Of a DNA stretch of 58,620 nt, positions 1-8,235 are shown in pieces. The notes under the pieces were generated by a model. It saw only the letters and a program-made list of their open reading frames with translations, made no database searches and was not told the DNA's origin. How positions within the stretch are numbered: position 1 is the first letter of the stretch; every line of letters begins with the position of its first letter. Made by a program: the position numbers and the translations under genes. The stretch comes from Clostridiales bacterium (lineage in GTDB: Bacteria > Bacillota > Clostridia > Oscillospirales > CAG-272), in assembly GCA_022791195.1 (NCBI GenBank), contig JAAVYP010000044.1, forward strand, positions 1-58,620, written 5' to 3'.

Positions 1-238
1 GGGGTTTTTGTTTTGGAAAAAACAAGGAGGGAAACGAACCCGAACGATATCCCGTCATCTGCTCCAAAAAAAAACGCCCCCGTGAGGGGGTTTTTGTTTT
101 GGAACAAACAAGGAGGGAATCGAACCCGAACGATATCCCGTCATCTGCTCCAAAACAAAATGCCCCCGTGAGGGGGTTTTTGTTTTGGAAAAAACAAGGA
201 GGGGAATCGAACCCGAACGATATCCCGTCATCTGCTCC
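1..238. repeat. Three tandem copies of an 86-bp unit with terminator-like hairpins
   Basis: The units start at 1, 87 and 173, so the period is 86 bp. Copies differ at only a few bases. Each unit boundary carries a CCCCC-GTGA-GGGGG hairpin followed by a T-rich run, which looks like a plus-strand terminator. On the minus strand each unit also contains GGGTTCGATTCCC, the sequence of a tRNA T-loop with its three inner pairs, followed by CTCC. The outer T-stem pairs do not form and no D or anticodon arm is visible, so this is not an intact tRNA. The array is cut by the window edge and may continue upstream. Short frames across it are not credible genes. Confidence 0.85.
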
Positions 239-241
239 GCG

Positions 242-273
242 TCGGAACGAGTTATGCTCGTTCCGATTTTTTA
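242..273 (+). terminator. Rho-independent terminator
   Basis: A perfect 10-bp stem (TCGGAACGAG paired with CTCGTTCCGA, loop TTATG) is followed by six T. It ends whatever is transcribed through the tandem repeats. Confidence 0.85.
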
Positions 274-527
274 TTTCATAAAAAATCAGTCACCCGCTCC
301 ACTGTTCCTCATTTTCCGCAAAAGGTCACGCTCGGCGTGCCTGCTCGGTTGTAAACATCACCAACCTTTTGCGGGTGCGCCTTCGGCGCATGGTATCTTT
401 TTTTCCCGGTAGACATAACAAGTGCTCTTGTGAGAGGGTTTTGTTATGATCGAGTAGAACTTTTCCGCTGCATGGCGGCATAAGCAGACTTTTCATAATT
501 CACTAATAAATGTTAAGAATAATTTTA
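274..527. other. Non-coding stretch with small hairpins
   Basis: No gene is seen. A TGCGCC-TTC-GGCGCA hairpin at 376-390 is followed by a T-run, a possible second terminator. A CATAACA/TGTTATG inverted repeat spans about 414-447. CAAAAGGT near 319 can also pair with ACCTTTTG near 364. Confidence 0.5.
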
Positions 528-556
528 TTGTCATCTTGATAGGGGTATGGTATAAT
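528..556 (+). promoter_or_regulatory. Promoter of ogt, followed by an AGAAGC stem-loop
   Basis: TTGTCA at 528-533 and TATAAT at 551-556 are 17 bp apart, a good sigma-A promoter. Immediately downstream lies AGAAGCAAAGC-agga-GCTTTGCTTCT (557-582), so the mRNA would begin with a stable stem-loop. The string TATAATAGAAGCAAA recurs at 38285 and 38397 as the head of the dispersed repeats described there. Confidence 0.75.
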
Positions 557-635
557 AGAAGCAAAGCAGGAGCTTTGCTTCTATTTACGCTTATGTAAGC
601 GAAATGCCGGACAAGCTGAAAGGCTTTCACACAAA

Positions 636-1097
636 ATGAATGCTATTGGAAGATATCAGACTGAACTGGGCTTCATTACGGTCAGGGCAGATGAAACGGC
701 CGTGACGGCCGTTTGTTTTACCAGCGAAAGCGATTGTTTTCTGCCCGAAAAACGCAGTGTGCTGACGGACAGCACGGCTTTGCAGATTCGCGAATATTTG
801 GCCGGCTGTCGGCGGGAATTTGATTTGCCCCTGCGGCCGTCGGGAACGCCGTTTCAACAGCGGGTGTGGAGCGCACTGTTGAATATCCCTTACGGAGAGG
901 TACGAACGTATACAGAGATCGCCGCTGCCATCGGCAGTCCAAGGGCGGCAAGGCCGGTTGGTTCTGCCTGCGGGGCGAATCCGCTGTTTTTGCTGGTTCC
1001 GTGCCATCGGGTGGTGGCCAAACACGGCATTGGCGGCTATGGCGGGGATGTGGCCCGCAAACGACAGCTTTTGTTATTAGAGGGAATTGCTTATTAA
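636..1097 (+). CDS. ogt: Methylated-DNA--protein-cysteine S-methyltransferase
   Basis: This 153-aa protein removes methyl groups from O6-alkylguanine by suicide transfer to its own cysteine. The active-site motif PCHRVV puts the acceptor at Cys123. Upstream lies the helix-turn-helix-like DNA-binding segment (residues about 72-112: FQQRVWSALLNIPYGEVRTY, then the RAARPVG arginine-finger region). The N-terminal ribonuclease-like domain is short, as in Ogt/AdaB single-domain enzymes. The ATG at 636 follows GAAAGG at a rather long spacing. The gene appears to have its own promoter (528-556). Family assignment is secure; whether it is called ogt or adaB is convention. Confidence 0.93.
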   Translation: MNAIGRYQTELGFITVRADETAVTAVCFTSESDCFLPEKRSVLTDSTALQIREYLAGCRREFDLPLRPSGTPFQQRVWSALLNIPYGEVRTYTEIAAAIGSPRAARPVGSACGANPLFLLVPCHRVVAKHGIGGYGGDVARKRQLLLLEGIAY

Positions 1098-1178
1098 CAT
1101 TCGTTCGTTTTGACCGTATGATGTGGATAGGGGCCACTTTGTCAAAAGCTTGAATATGGAAAGAACAGGTACAACACA

Positions 1179-2003
1179 ATGAAAAAAATATACATACGTT
1201 TACTGATGCTTGTATTATCCGGCAGTCTGCTGCTGGCCGCTTGTCAGAAAAATCCCGCATCGCTCCAGACGGGCAAGGCGAACGAGGACGACAGCGAACC
1301 GCGCACCTTGCTGAAACGGGAGGAGCCGGGGCATATCCCGACGATTGTGATTGATCCCGGCCACGGTTTCGGCGATGTCGGCGCGGCCGGTCCGGAAACG
1401 CCGTTAGGCCAGTACGAGTGGGAACTGACAATCGACATGGCGAAATCGCTGAAAGAAGATTTGGAAGAGCGGGATTTTCGGGTTTATTTAACCCATGACG
1501 GTGAAAAATTTCCGTCTGTTGCCGAGATTGAATCATTGGCCGATCAATACGGGGTCTCGTACGATAAAACAAAAGAGCAATGGATGGATAATAAGATTTT
1601 CTCTCCCTATGAACGGGTGATTTATATGAACTGTTTGGACGCGATGGTAGGGGTCGATTTTGCGATTTCCATTCATGTCAATGCCAATGCAAACTCGGCC
1701 GATATTTCAGGCTTTGATTTGGATTATTGTGCCGAAAACGATTGGTCTGACCAAAGCCGGGCCATCACCCAGGTGATAAAGGACAAGCTCCATTCGGCCT
1801 ATCCCGAATCGAATCTTTGGTATTATGAGGACAAGTGGGACGAGGCATTTGTTGTAACCAAGTTCAATACCATGCCCTCCGCCCTGCTTGAAACGGGCTA
1901 TTATACCAATGAAGGGGACGTAAAAAATCTTAGAACACAGGCTTGGCGAAACGGGCTTATGCAGCGGGTGGCCGAGGCAATCGAGAATGCTTTTGCCCAG
2001 TAA
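1179..2003 (+). CDS. N-acetylmuramoyl-L-alanine amidase (Amidase_3) lipoprotein
   Basis: The 274-aa protein has a lipoprotein signal peptide with lipobox LLAAC (Cys22), a charged linker to about residue 52, then an Amidase_3 domain. Visible hallmarks are DPGHG (first zinc histidine, His62), SIHVNANAN (second zinc histidine, near residue 164) and LLETGYYTN, which holds the catalytic glutamate near residue 236. Amidase_3 enzymes cut the amide bond between muramic acid and the stem peptide. As a lipoprotein it would act on the outer membrane face during wall remodelling. No SPOR, LysM or SLH targeting domain is present. The NUDIX gene follows at once, so the two may be co-transcribed. Confidence 0.9.
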   Translation: MKKIYIRLLMLVLSGSLLLAACQKNPASLQTGKANEDDSEPRTLLKREEPGHIPTIVIDPGHGFGDVGAAGPETPLGQYEWELTIDMAKSLKEDLEERDFRVYLTHDGEKFPSVAEIESLADQYGVSYDKTKEQWMDNKIFSPYERVIYMNCLDAMVGVDFAISIHVNANANSADISGFDLDYCAENDWSDQSRAITQVIKDKLHSAYPESNLWYYEDKWDEAFVVTKFNTMPSALLETGYYTNEGDVKNLRTQAWRNGLMQRVAEAIENAFAQ

Positions 2004-2018
2004 AAGGAGGACATGACC

Positions 2019-2525
2019 ATGGAAAAACAAGAGTTTTGGGACATTTATGACGAAAATAAAGTGCTGACCGGCAAAACCATGAAACGCAACGATTGGATCT
2101 TGGGGCCTGGTGAATATCACCTGACGGTTTTGGGGGTCATCAAGCGAAGCGACGGACGTTTTTTGATCACCAAACGCAAAATGAATAAAGCGTTTGGCGC
2201 CGGCTGGTGGGAGGTTCCCGGCGGCGCGGCCATGGCGGGCGAAAGCTCCTATCAAGCGGTGCTGCGCGAGGTGCGTGAGGAAACGGGCGTGGATGTCTCT
2301 GCCTGCGATTATCGGCTGGCGCTGACCTATAAGAGAGAAGCCGGCAAGGGCGATAATTATATTGTCGATGTCTATACGTTTTCCTGCGATTTTGACCAGC
2401 AGGATGTGCACTGCCAGGTGGAGGAAACCGATGGCTTTATGATTGCTTCGGCTGAAGAGATTGCCGCGTTTGCGGGCGAAGGCATCTTTCTTCATTATGA
2501 TAGCATCAAAGAAGCGTTTGCATAA
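2019..2525 (+). CDS. NUDIX hydrolase
   Basis: The Nudix box is complete (GX5EX7REUXEEXGU at about residues 68-90, with REVREETGV at its end), so it should hydrolyse a nucleoside-diphosphate-linked substrate with Mg2+. The N-terminus (FWDIYDENKVLTGKTMKR) resembles the isopentenyl-diphosphate isomerase-like NUDIX branch, but the substrate cannot be read from sequence. Two in-frame ATGs exist at 2013 and 2019. AGGAGG at 2005-2010 lies only 2 nt from the first and 8 nt from the second, so 2019 is chosen, giving 168 aa. It lies 15 nt after the amidase stop codon and ends before a strong terminator. Confidence 0.88.
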   Translation: MEKQEFWDIYDENKVLTGKTMKRNDWILGPGEYHLTVLGVIKRSDGRFLITKRKMNKAFGAGWWEVPGGAAMAGESSYQAVLREVREETGVDVSACDYRLALTYKREAGKGDNYIVDVYTFSCDFDQQDVHCQVEETDGFMIASAEEIAAFAGEGIFLHYDSIKEAFA

Positions 2526-2596
2526 TTCGATGCAGAAACAGACAGCATCAGCAGTGCCGGCTGCCGGATAACGGATTGATCGATACAATTTATAAA

Positions 2597-2629
2597 AAAT
2601 ACGGCCAGGAAAAAGGGCCGTATTTTTTG
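2597..2629 (+). terminator. Rho-independent terminator after the NUDIX gene
   Basis: AATACGGCC (2598-2606) pairs with GGCCGTATT (2616-2624), followed by a T-run. The T-run touches the -35 box of the next promoter. Confidence 0.88.
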
Positions 2630-2658
2630 TTGAATTATGAAATGACGTGTGCTATAAT
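2630..2658 (+). promoter_or_regulatory. Promoter of the short alanyl-tRNA synthetase gene
   Basis: TTGAAT (2630-2635) and TATAAT (2653-2658) are separated by 17 bp. The roughly 140-nt leader that follows can form GGTCT/AGACC and TGAAAC/GTTTCA pairings. It has no recognisable T-box sequence. Confidence 0.75.
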
Positions 2659-2804
2659 AAAGAGAAAATAAAAAGCAGCGCCAGCAGAATGAAACATATG
2701 CCTTAATGGGTCTCTATTATTTTATTTTGCGTCAATAGACCGAACTTATGGGATAAATCGTTGTTAGCGTTTGTTTCATGGTTCGGAAAAAAGGAGATGG
2801 TCAG

Positions 2805-4574
2805 ATGAAAATTGATCTGAAAAACAAGTATATTCAATACTTTCTTTCAAAGGGACATGTGAAAATGGAGTCGGCTTCGGTTGTGCCGGAAAACGATCCC
2901 TCTTCGCTGTTTATCACGGCTGGCATGCAGCCGCTTGTTCCCTATTTGCTGGGGGCGCCCCATCCGCTTGGCAAGCGAATTACCGATTATCAGAAGTGTT
3001 TCCGCTTAACAGACCTCGATTTGGTGGGTGATAAAACACACCACACGTTTTTTGAAATGCTGGGCAACTGGTCGCTGGGCGATTATTTTAAAGAAGAGGC
3101 CGTTGCGTGGAGCTATGAGTTTTTAACACAGGTTCTTTCCATTCCGCCGGCTCGCTTGGCTGTGACGGTTTTTGAAGGAAACGACGTTGCCGCGCGGGAT
3201 GAGGAAACTGCGGCATTGTGGAAAAAAGCCGGCATACCCGAAGAGCGTATCGCCTATTTGCCGGCCGAGGATAACTGGTGGCCTTCCTTTGAGCAGCATG
3301 GCCCCTGCGGGTCGGATACCGAGATTTTTTATTGGAGCGACAATGAAAATCCGGCGCCGGCGGTGTATGATCCCTCTGATAAAAGATGGGTCGAGATTTG
3401 GAACAATGTGTTTATGCAGTATAATCACACTGAATCGGGCGCGTTTGAAGAGTTGGCGCAGAAGAATGTGGATACCGGCATGGGCGTTGAACGGGCGACG
3501 GCCGCGCTGGAAGGGGTGGATGATAACTACCTGACCGAGATCTGGCAGCCGATTATGGACAAAATCTGCGAACTGTCCGGAAAGGAATATAATCAGGATA
3601 CCGAGCGGGCCATGCGGATTGTGGCCGACCATATGCGCGCGGTGGTGATGATCGCCGCAGACGGTGCCAACATTTTGCCGTCTAATAAAGACCAGGGCTA
3701 TATTTTGCGTATGCTGATCCGCCGGATGCTGCGGTACGCCAAGATGCTTGATATTGATATTACAAGCGACTTTGATGTGCAGATTGCCGCTGTTATTGCC
3801 GACATGTTTGCGGCCTATTATCCTGAGGTCCGTGAAAACTTTGGACAGGTGGAGAAGGTTCTTGTTTCAGAGAAAGAAAAATTCGCCAAGACCATTGAGA
3901 GGGGCTTAAAAGAGACTATGCGCTTCCTTGGCGAGGTGGAAGCAGGCGGCAGACTTGCCGGAGAGAAGGCCTTCCGTTTGTTCGATACATTCGGCTTCCC
4001 GATTGAGATGACGGTTGAATTAGCAGGCGAAAAGGGAATCTCTGTGGATACAGAGGGCTTCCAGCGCTGCTTTGCTGAGCATCAGGAAAAATCCAGAAAA
4101 GGCTCTGAGCATAAATTTAAAGGAGGCCTTGCCGACACAGGTGCCGAAACGGCCAGGCTGCATACAGCCACTCATCTGTTGCAGGGCGCTTTGCGGACGC
4201 TGCTCGGCGACGGGGTGCAGCAGAAGGGCAGTAATATTACGGCCGAACGGCTGCGTTTCGATTTTAGCTTTGACCGGAAGGTGACAAGAGAAGAACTTGA
4301 CAAGGCTGAAGCAATTGTCAATCAGGCCATTGCCGAAAAGATAGACGTTATCAAAACCGACATGCCCTATCAAGAGGCACAGGCAAGCGGCGCACTCGGC
4401 TTCTTTAAGGATAAATACAACGATGTGGTGTCTGTCTACGAAATTCCCGGTTACAGCAAAGAAATTTGCGGCGGACCCCATGCGCAGAACACGGCGGAGT
4501 TAGGTCATTTTAAGATTGTGAAAGAAGAGGCCTGCTCCAGTGGTGTGAGAAGAATCAAAGCTATACTGGACTGA
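2805..4574 (+). CDS. Short alanyl-tRNA synthetase-like protein (no beta-barrel or C-Ala domain)
   Basis: The protein has 589 aa counted from ATG 2805, chosen because AAAGGAG lies 8 nt upstream; an earlier in-frame ATG at 2778 lacks such a site. Residues 1 to about 245 are the class II catalytic core of AlaRS (FFEMLGNWSLGDYFK, HGPCGSDTEIF, DTGMGVERATAALEG). The tRNA-recognition helices follow to about residue 440. The editing-like domain keeps the zinc set His453/His457 (HTATH) and Cys555/His559 (CGGPH; usually CGGTH). Compared with the usual roughly 875 aa, the beta-barrel before the HxxxH motif and the whole C-terminal DHHA1/C-Ala part are absent. It may be a working compact AlaRS, a paralogue of a full-length alaS elsewhere, or an enzyme with another role. 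Confidence 0.85.
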   Translation: MKIDLKNKYIQYFLSKGHVKMESASVVPENDPSSLFITAGMQPLVPYLLGAPHPLGKRITDYQKCFRLTDLDLVGDKTHHTFFEMLGNWSLGDYFKEEAVAWSYEFLTQVLSIPPARLAVTVFEGNDVAARDEETAALWKKAGIPEERIAYLPAEDNWWPSFEQHGPCGSDTEIFYWSDNENPAPAVYDPSDKRWVEIWNNVFMQYNHTESGAFEELAQKNVDTGMGVERATAALEGVDDNYLTEIWQPIMDKICELSGKEYNQDTERAMRIVADHMRAVVMIAADGANILPSNKDQGYILRMLIRRMLRYAKMLDIDITSDFDVQIAAVIADMFAAYYPEVRENFGQVEKVLVSEKEKFAKTIERGLKETMRFLGEVEAGGRLAGEKAFRLFDTFGFPIEMTVELAGEKGISVDTEGFQRCFAEHQEKSRKGSEHKFKGGLADTGAETARLHTATHLLQGALRTLLGDGVQQKGSNITAERLRFDFSFDRKVTREELDKAEAIVNQAIAEKIDVIKTDMPYQEAQASGALGFFKDKYNDVVSVYEIPGYSKEICGGPHAQNTAELGHFKIVKEEACSSGVRRIKAILD

Positions 4575-4625
4575 TCCCAACCATCTGTACACATGCAGAT
4601 CAATGGTATATAACACAGTGAATAC

Positions 4626-4666
4626 AAAAGGCTGTGCAAAGGAAAATTCCTTTGCACAGCCTTTTT
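4626..4666. terminator. Bidirectional terminator between convergent genes
   Basis: A perfect 19-bp stem (arms 4626-4644 and 4647-4665, core GGCTGTGCAAAGGAA) is flanked by an A-run and a T-run. It can stop both the synthetase mRNA and the minus-strand ABC transporter mRNA. Confidence 0.9.
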
Positions 4667-4809
4667 CTGACGATGCGTGTTTTTCTTTATCTTTGCGCCG
4701 GGACAGGCGTTTTTTCTAATTTTGCATGCCGTAAACGGAATAGGAGAAGAGCATGTTTGCCAACATACAGAAATTTTCCGGGGCCTGTTGGCGCTCTGCG
4801 GCATCTGTA

Positions 4810-6462
4810 TTATTGAACGCCGATTTTATGTTCAAATTTGCTTTTTCCGCCGGTGAAAATATAGGCAAAGAAAATCGAGCCGGTGATTAGCGCATAGAAC
4901 ATGGTAAGCAAGCCGAACAAAACGGCGGAAGAGAAGGCAACACTGATGCCCATGATGAGCGATAAGGGCAGCCAATAGAGTAACATGCCGCCAAAGACGG
5001 CCAGAATCACAGCGCCTGACTGTTTGATAGCCGTAATGTCTGCCGGAAAATCCAATCGGGGCATCCATAAATTACAGCAAAGGCCCCAGCCCGCGCTCGC
5101 ACAGCTGACAAACAGCGGTGCGGTTAGCAGTAAGAGAAAATGAACAGGGGTTAACTGATAGAAAATGCTGATGACAATCGCAAAAATGATGGTGAACGGA
5201 GCGCTGACAATGATATGACATAAAAGCTTGGAGAGCAGCACCTCGCCGGGCTTGACCGGCATGGCTTTTAACTGCCAGATGCGGCTTCTTTCGATTGAAA
5301 CAGAGGGGGCGGTAATGCAGTTGAAAGAAACGCAGATCGCCGAGGCAAAGCACAAAAGAACAGGAATGATGGCCTCAAAATGAAATGAAAAAGATAAGTC
5401 AGAAAATTCTTTTTCCATTTCGGGCAGCATGGCGCTCAGCGTGTCTTTGTAATAAACAAGCAGCACCATGGCGATGATTTGAAATAAGGTGCCCATGGAA
5501 GAATTTAAAATATACATCGGCATCGAGAAAAAACGGGAAAGCTCTTTCTTGGTCAGCGCGGCAAGCGAAGAGCTGCGGTTCATTTTTTTGGCGATGTATT
5601 TTTTCTTTCTTTCCCCGCGGTTGGCGGTGGCGATGGACACAAACGATTTTGTTAAGATCCAGTAAACAAGGGCAAAGGGCGCAAGGCAGGAGAGGGGGAA
5701 GAGCAGTCCGTCTAAAAGGCTGCCGGCACAGAACCGCCCCAACCAGTTAAAGATGAAAATGCCGGTGGCCACTTTGGCGCCTTGCTCAGCGACAACGCCG
5801 ATCACGGCGTCCATGTTCATGGCAAAGACCATATATCCCAAAAAGAAAGCGATAAAGACGAGGGTCGTTATCAGTGTTTTAAAAGGGAGCTTCGAGGCCA
5901 GAAAAGCGACAAAGGCGCCGATGATGGCTGTGATTGCCAAGGACAACAGCGGAATCAGAAGCAGCGCAAGAATACAGCCGAGAACCATCGGCACTGTTAC
6001 CTGACTGTACAGAACCAGAAAAACAGAGGCCGGAACCAGCACTAAGGCTGAAAAAAGAAGATTGATAAAGTAAAGGGATATCATGCGGCTGAAAAGAATG
6101 GCCCATGATGGGATGGGCATAGCCAGCAGCCGTTCATTATCCGGCGCTTCGTAAAGCTGTTTTTCGGTGGAAAAAACACTGCCGACAAAGCAAAGAACAA
6201 GCGCGAGCAGCGCAAAAAGAGAAATGTAATTGGCAATGCCCTGTGCGCTGCCGTCTAACATAAGCATCGCGGCGCCAAAGCTGGCGGCGCAGGAGAGGGC
6301 AATAAAGACAATCGCTAAATAAGCAAATAGGATGCCGAATAAAATTAGCCGTCCGGTGCCTGTTTTTTTATATTTGCCATTTTTCTTTTTCTTTAGGTTA
6401 TTGCGTCCGAATAACGTGAAAAAAATCTGGGATAATTGGGATCGAATTAATGCTTTAAGCAT
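4810..6462 (-). CDS. ABC-2-type transporter permease, large
   Basis: This is a 550-aa polytopic membrane protein with about twelve hydrophobic segments and a lysine-rich stretch near residue 25 (LKKKKNGKYKK). It probably pairs with the ATPase encoded just upstream. The size and the duplicated look of the membrane segments fit the large Firmicutes ABC exporter permeases of unknown substrate. The start is ATG 6462, because AAAGGAG lies a few bases upstream; an in-frame start 11 codons earlier has no such site. About 95 bp separate it from the ATPase gene. Substrate unknown. Confidence 0.8.
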   Translation of the reverse strand: MLKALIRSQLSQIFFTLFGRNNLKKKKNGKYKKTGTGRLILFGILFAYLAIVFIALSCAASFGAAMLMLDGSAQGIANYISLFALLALVLCFVGSVFSTEKQLYEAPDNERLLAMPIPSWAILFSRMISLYFINLLFSALVLVPASVFLVLYSQVTVPMVLGCILALLLIPLLSLAITAIIGAFVAFLASKLPFKTLITTLVFIAFFLGYMVFAMNMDAVIGVVAEQGAKVATGIFIFNWLGRFCAGSLLDGLLFPLSCLAPFALVYWILTKSFVSIATANRGERKKKYIAKKMNRSSSLAALTKKELSRFFSMPMYILNSSMGTLFQIIAMVLLVYYKDTLSAMLPEMEKEFSDLSFSFHFEAIIPVLLCFASAICVSFNCITAPSVSIERSRIWQLKAMPVKPGEVLLSKLLCHIIVSAPFTIIFAIVISIFYQLTPVHFLLLLTAPLFVSCASAGWGLCCNLWMPRLDFPADITAIKQSGAVILAVFGGMLLYWLPLSLIMGISVAFSSAVLFGLLTMFYALITGSIFFAYIFTGGKSKFEHKIGVQ

Positions 6463-6558
6463 GAAGGATGCTCCTTTCTGAAAGTAAGCGACCAAAAACC
6501 GCGGGGTTTGTTTGATGATAGATGATCTTGGGTTCTGCGGTCTGGTTATCGGTGAAAG

Positions 6559-7269
6559 TTATGATTGTTCTGCCAGTTCAAGGAATACATCCTCCAAAGA
6601 GGTGTCGCCGTGAACCTGCTCGGTGGGACCGGAAACAATCAGTTTGCCGTTTTTAATGATAGCGATATGATCGCACAGCTTTTCAGCAACCTCCAGAATG
6701 TGGGTGGAAAAGAAAATCGCGCAGCCGTCGGCGCACATTTCATGCATAATCTCTTTGACGGCGTGAGAGGCCACCGGGTCGAGTCCGACAAAGGGTTCGT
6801 CCATAATTAGCAGCTTGGGCTTGTGAATAAGCGCGGAAATAATGGCTAGTTTTTGGGCCATACCGTGTGAATAAGAGGATATTTTCTGCGCTAAATTTTG
6901 GGTCAGCCCGAATGCATCGGCATATTGGCTGATGCGCGTTTCCCGGTCTTGGGCCGAAACGCCGTAAATATCCGCCACGAAATTGAGGTATTGAATACCC
7001 GTCATAAATTCGTATAGGTCGGGATTGTCCGGAATATAGGCAAGCTCCCTTTTTGCGTTTAACGGATCTTCGTTAATCGAAATGCCGTTGATTAAGATTT
7101 CTCCTTGGTCAAATTTGACAATGCCGCAGCAGGATTTGATGGTCGTTGTTTTGCCGGCGCCGTTATGACCGATAAAGCCGTAGATTTGACCGGGTTCAAT
7201 GTGCAGCGAAAGCTGATCTACCGCTTTTTTATTTCCATAGGTTTTGGTGAGATTTCTGATTTCTAACAT
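6559..7269 (-). CDS. ABC transporter ATP-binding protein
   Basis: The 236-aa nucleotide-binding subunit has Walker A GHNGAGKTT (about residues 35-43), an SYSHGMAQKLAI signature in place of LSGGQ near residue 132, Walker B LLIMDEP and the switch-histidine motif FFSTHIL. It belongs to the CcmA/drug-exporter-like branch, and with the downstream permease it would form an exporter. GAGAATTTT precedes the ATG. The degenerate signature (SHGMAQ) is common in this subfamily. Substrate unknown. Confidence 0.92.
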   Translation of the reverse strand: MLEIRNLTKTYGNKKAVDQLSLHIEPGQIYGFIGHNGAGKTTTIKSCCGIVKFDQGEILINGISINEDPLNAKRELAYIPDNPDLYEFMTGIQYLNFVADIYGVSAQDRETRISQYADAFGLTQNLAQKISSYSHGMAQKLAIISALIHKPKLLIMDEPFVGLDPVASHAVKEIMHEMCADGCAIFFSTHILEVAEKLCDHIAIIKNGKLIVSGPTEQVHGDTSLEDVFLELAEQS

Positions 7270-7770
7270 AAAATTCTCCTTATCACATGATCGGTTGATT
7301 CAAATCGTTTTTAATTATATACAATTCACAGTGTTTTGTAAATAGTTTCGCGCACACAGGTGAGGCCGCGCGGTTATAAATACAAAAAGCATAGTAACAC
7401 CAAACGGTGCTGCTATGCTTTGTCTGTGTTTGCAAAATTAAAAAACACGACACCGGCCTTGTGATAGGGCAATCTTGCACAAAATTGTATACAGCATACA
7501 CAAAGCCGGCGCGGCATATTTAGAACTCTCACTAAAACTGATACCGTATAAGGCGGTTTTCAAAACGTGCTACCGACAAAAACAAAGCGCAAGCGCAAAC
7601 TTGCAAGCTTATGCATACGGCTGCGGTTTCATACCTGAGTACTGAACGCTACCTCCGAAAATGCCCTGCCGCTCCGTACAGACTCTGCCGGCATTCGTGA
7701 TATAAGTAAGCGAAGAGGAGGTTATGAGATGTCTCCTGACTTAAATATATAGCTCTTTTTCAATTAGGGG
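7270..7770. other. Gene-free stretch upstream of the ABC genes
   Basis: No convincing coding sequence. At about 7383-7425 a hairpin (AAAGCATAG ... CTATGCTTT, inner ACACC/GGTGC pairing) has T-runs on the minus strand and could be a terminator or attenuator in front of the ABC operon. At about 7715-7749 GAGGAGG precedes a six-codon frame (ATG AGA TGT CTC CTG ACT TAA), which is too short to call. Confidence 0.4.
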
Positions 7771-7800
7771 TTGAAAAATGATAAACGAATGTGGTAAAAT
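7771..7800 (+). promoter_or_regulatory. Promoter of the candidate ncRNA
   Basis: TTGAAA (7771-7776) and TAAAAT (7795-7800) are 18 bp apart. The expected start site (about 7807) falls exactly at the first base pair of the RNA's closing helix, which supports both calls. Confidence 0.75.
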
Positions 7801-7806
7801 ATGTCT

Positions 7807-8117
7807 GTACCGTGGTCGCCGGCTTTCCGGTGGGTAAGGTGTTGATGCACCCGAATCGGTTGGAATGGGTCCAGCATATCCAACCGTCCACGGTATTCAC
7901 TTCAGGAGAGAGAGCTCCCAAAAGAGAATAGAATATTCAAATGATTGCAGCAATGCTGCAAAGATGTATGGAAGCAATTTCTTGCCATCGACATCCATCT
8001 GTATACAGTATACAGATGGAATGCCAAAAAGTCAATATATTTGTCGAAAAAGTACTTTCGGTGAACAAAAACACTGGTTGAAACACAGTATTTACTGTGT
8101 CAGCCAGTGTTTTTTTA
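7807..8117 (+). ncRNA. Candidate structured non-coding RNA with a four-way junction
   Basis: About 311 nt run from a sigma-A promoter to a strong terminator without a credible reading frame. The 5' part folds into a four-way junction. P1 is TACCGTGG 7808-7815 with CCACGGTA 7888-7895 (8 perfect pairs). P2 is GCCGG/CCGGT 7818-7831. P3 is GGTG/CACC 7838-7851. P4 is GGTTGGA/TCCAACC 7858-7885, extended by ATG/CAT. Downstream are GGAG/CTCC, TTGCAGC/GCTGCAA (7945-7961) and an 11-bp hairpin CCATCTGTATA/TATACAGATGG (7995-8019). It does not carry the signature sequences of RNase P, SRP RNA, tmRNA or common riboswitches that I can recognise. Its class is unknown. No gene lies immediately downstream in the same unit, so a trans-acting RNA is more likely than a riboswitch. 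Confidence 0.6.
8067..8117 (+). terminator. Terminator of the candidate ncRNA
   Basis: ACACTGG (8071-8077) pairs with CCAGTGT (8104-8110). An inner stem ACACAGTA/TACTGTGT (8083-8100) sits inside, and seven T follow. Confidence 0.88.
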
Positions 8118-8235
8118 GAATTTTGAAATTTTCTTAATTCTTCTTAAAACCGCATACAAATCAAGCTGGTTTTTGTATAATAATGGCGAAAAAGAAAAAT
8201 CATCGAACCATGCATTGGTTGAGAAAGGGATTGAC

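Noticed and set aside
173-240. tRNA gene on the minus strand
   Set aside because: Only a T-arm-like string is present; D arm, anticodon arm and a paired acceptor stem cannot be built, and the outer T-stem pairs mismatch.
2659-2804. T-box leader before the AlaRS gene
   Set aside because: No T-box core sequence (GGTGGNACC type), specifier loop or antiterminator was found; only weak pairings.
4634-4816. 60-aa ORF after the AlaRS gene
   Set aside because: Its first codons lie inside the terminator hairpin, there is no ribosome site, and the composition is not protein-like.
7283-7501. 72-aa minus-strand ORF upstream of the ABC genes
   Set aside because: It spans a terminator-like hairpin, has no ribosome site and no recognisable features.
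7865-8137. 90-aa ORF inside the ncRNA
   Set aside because: It crosses all predicted hairpins and the terminator and lacks a ribosome binding site; more likely chance.
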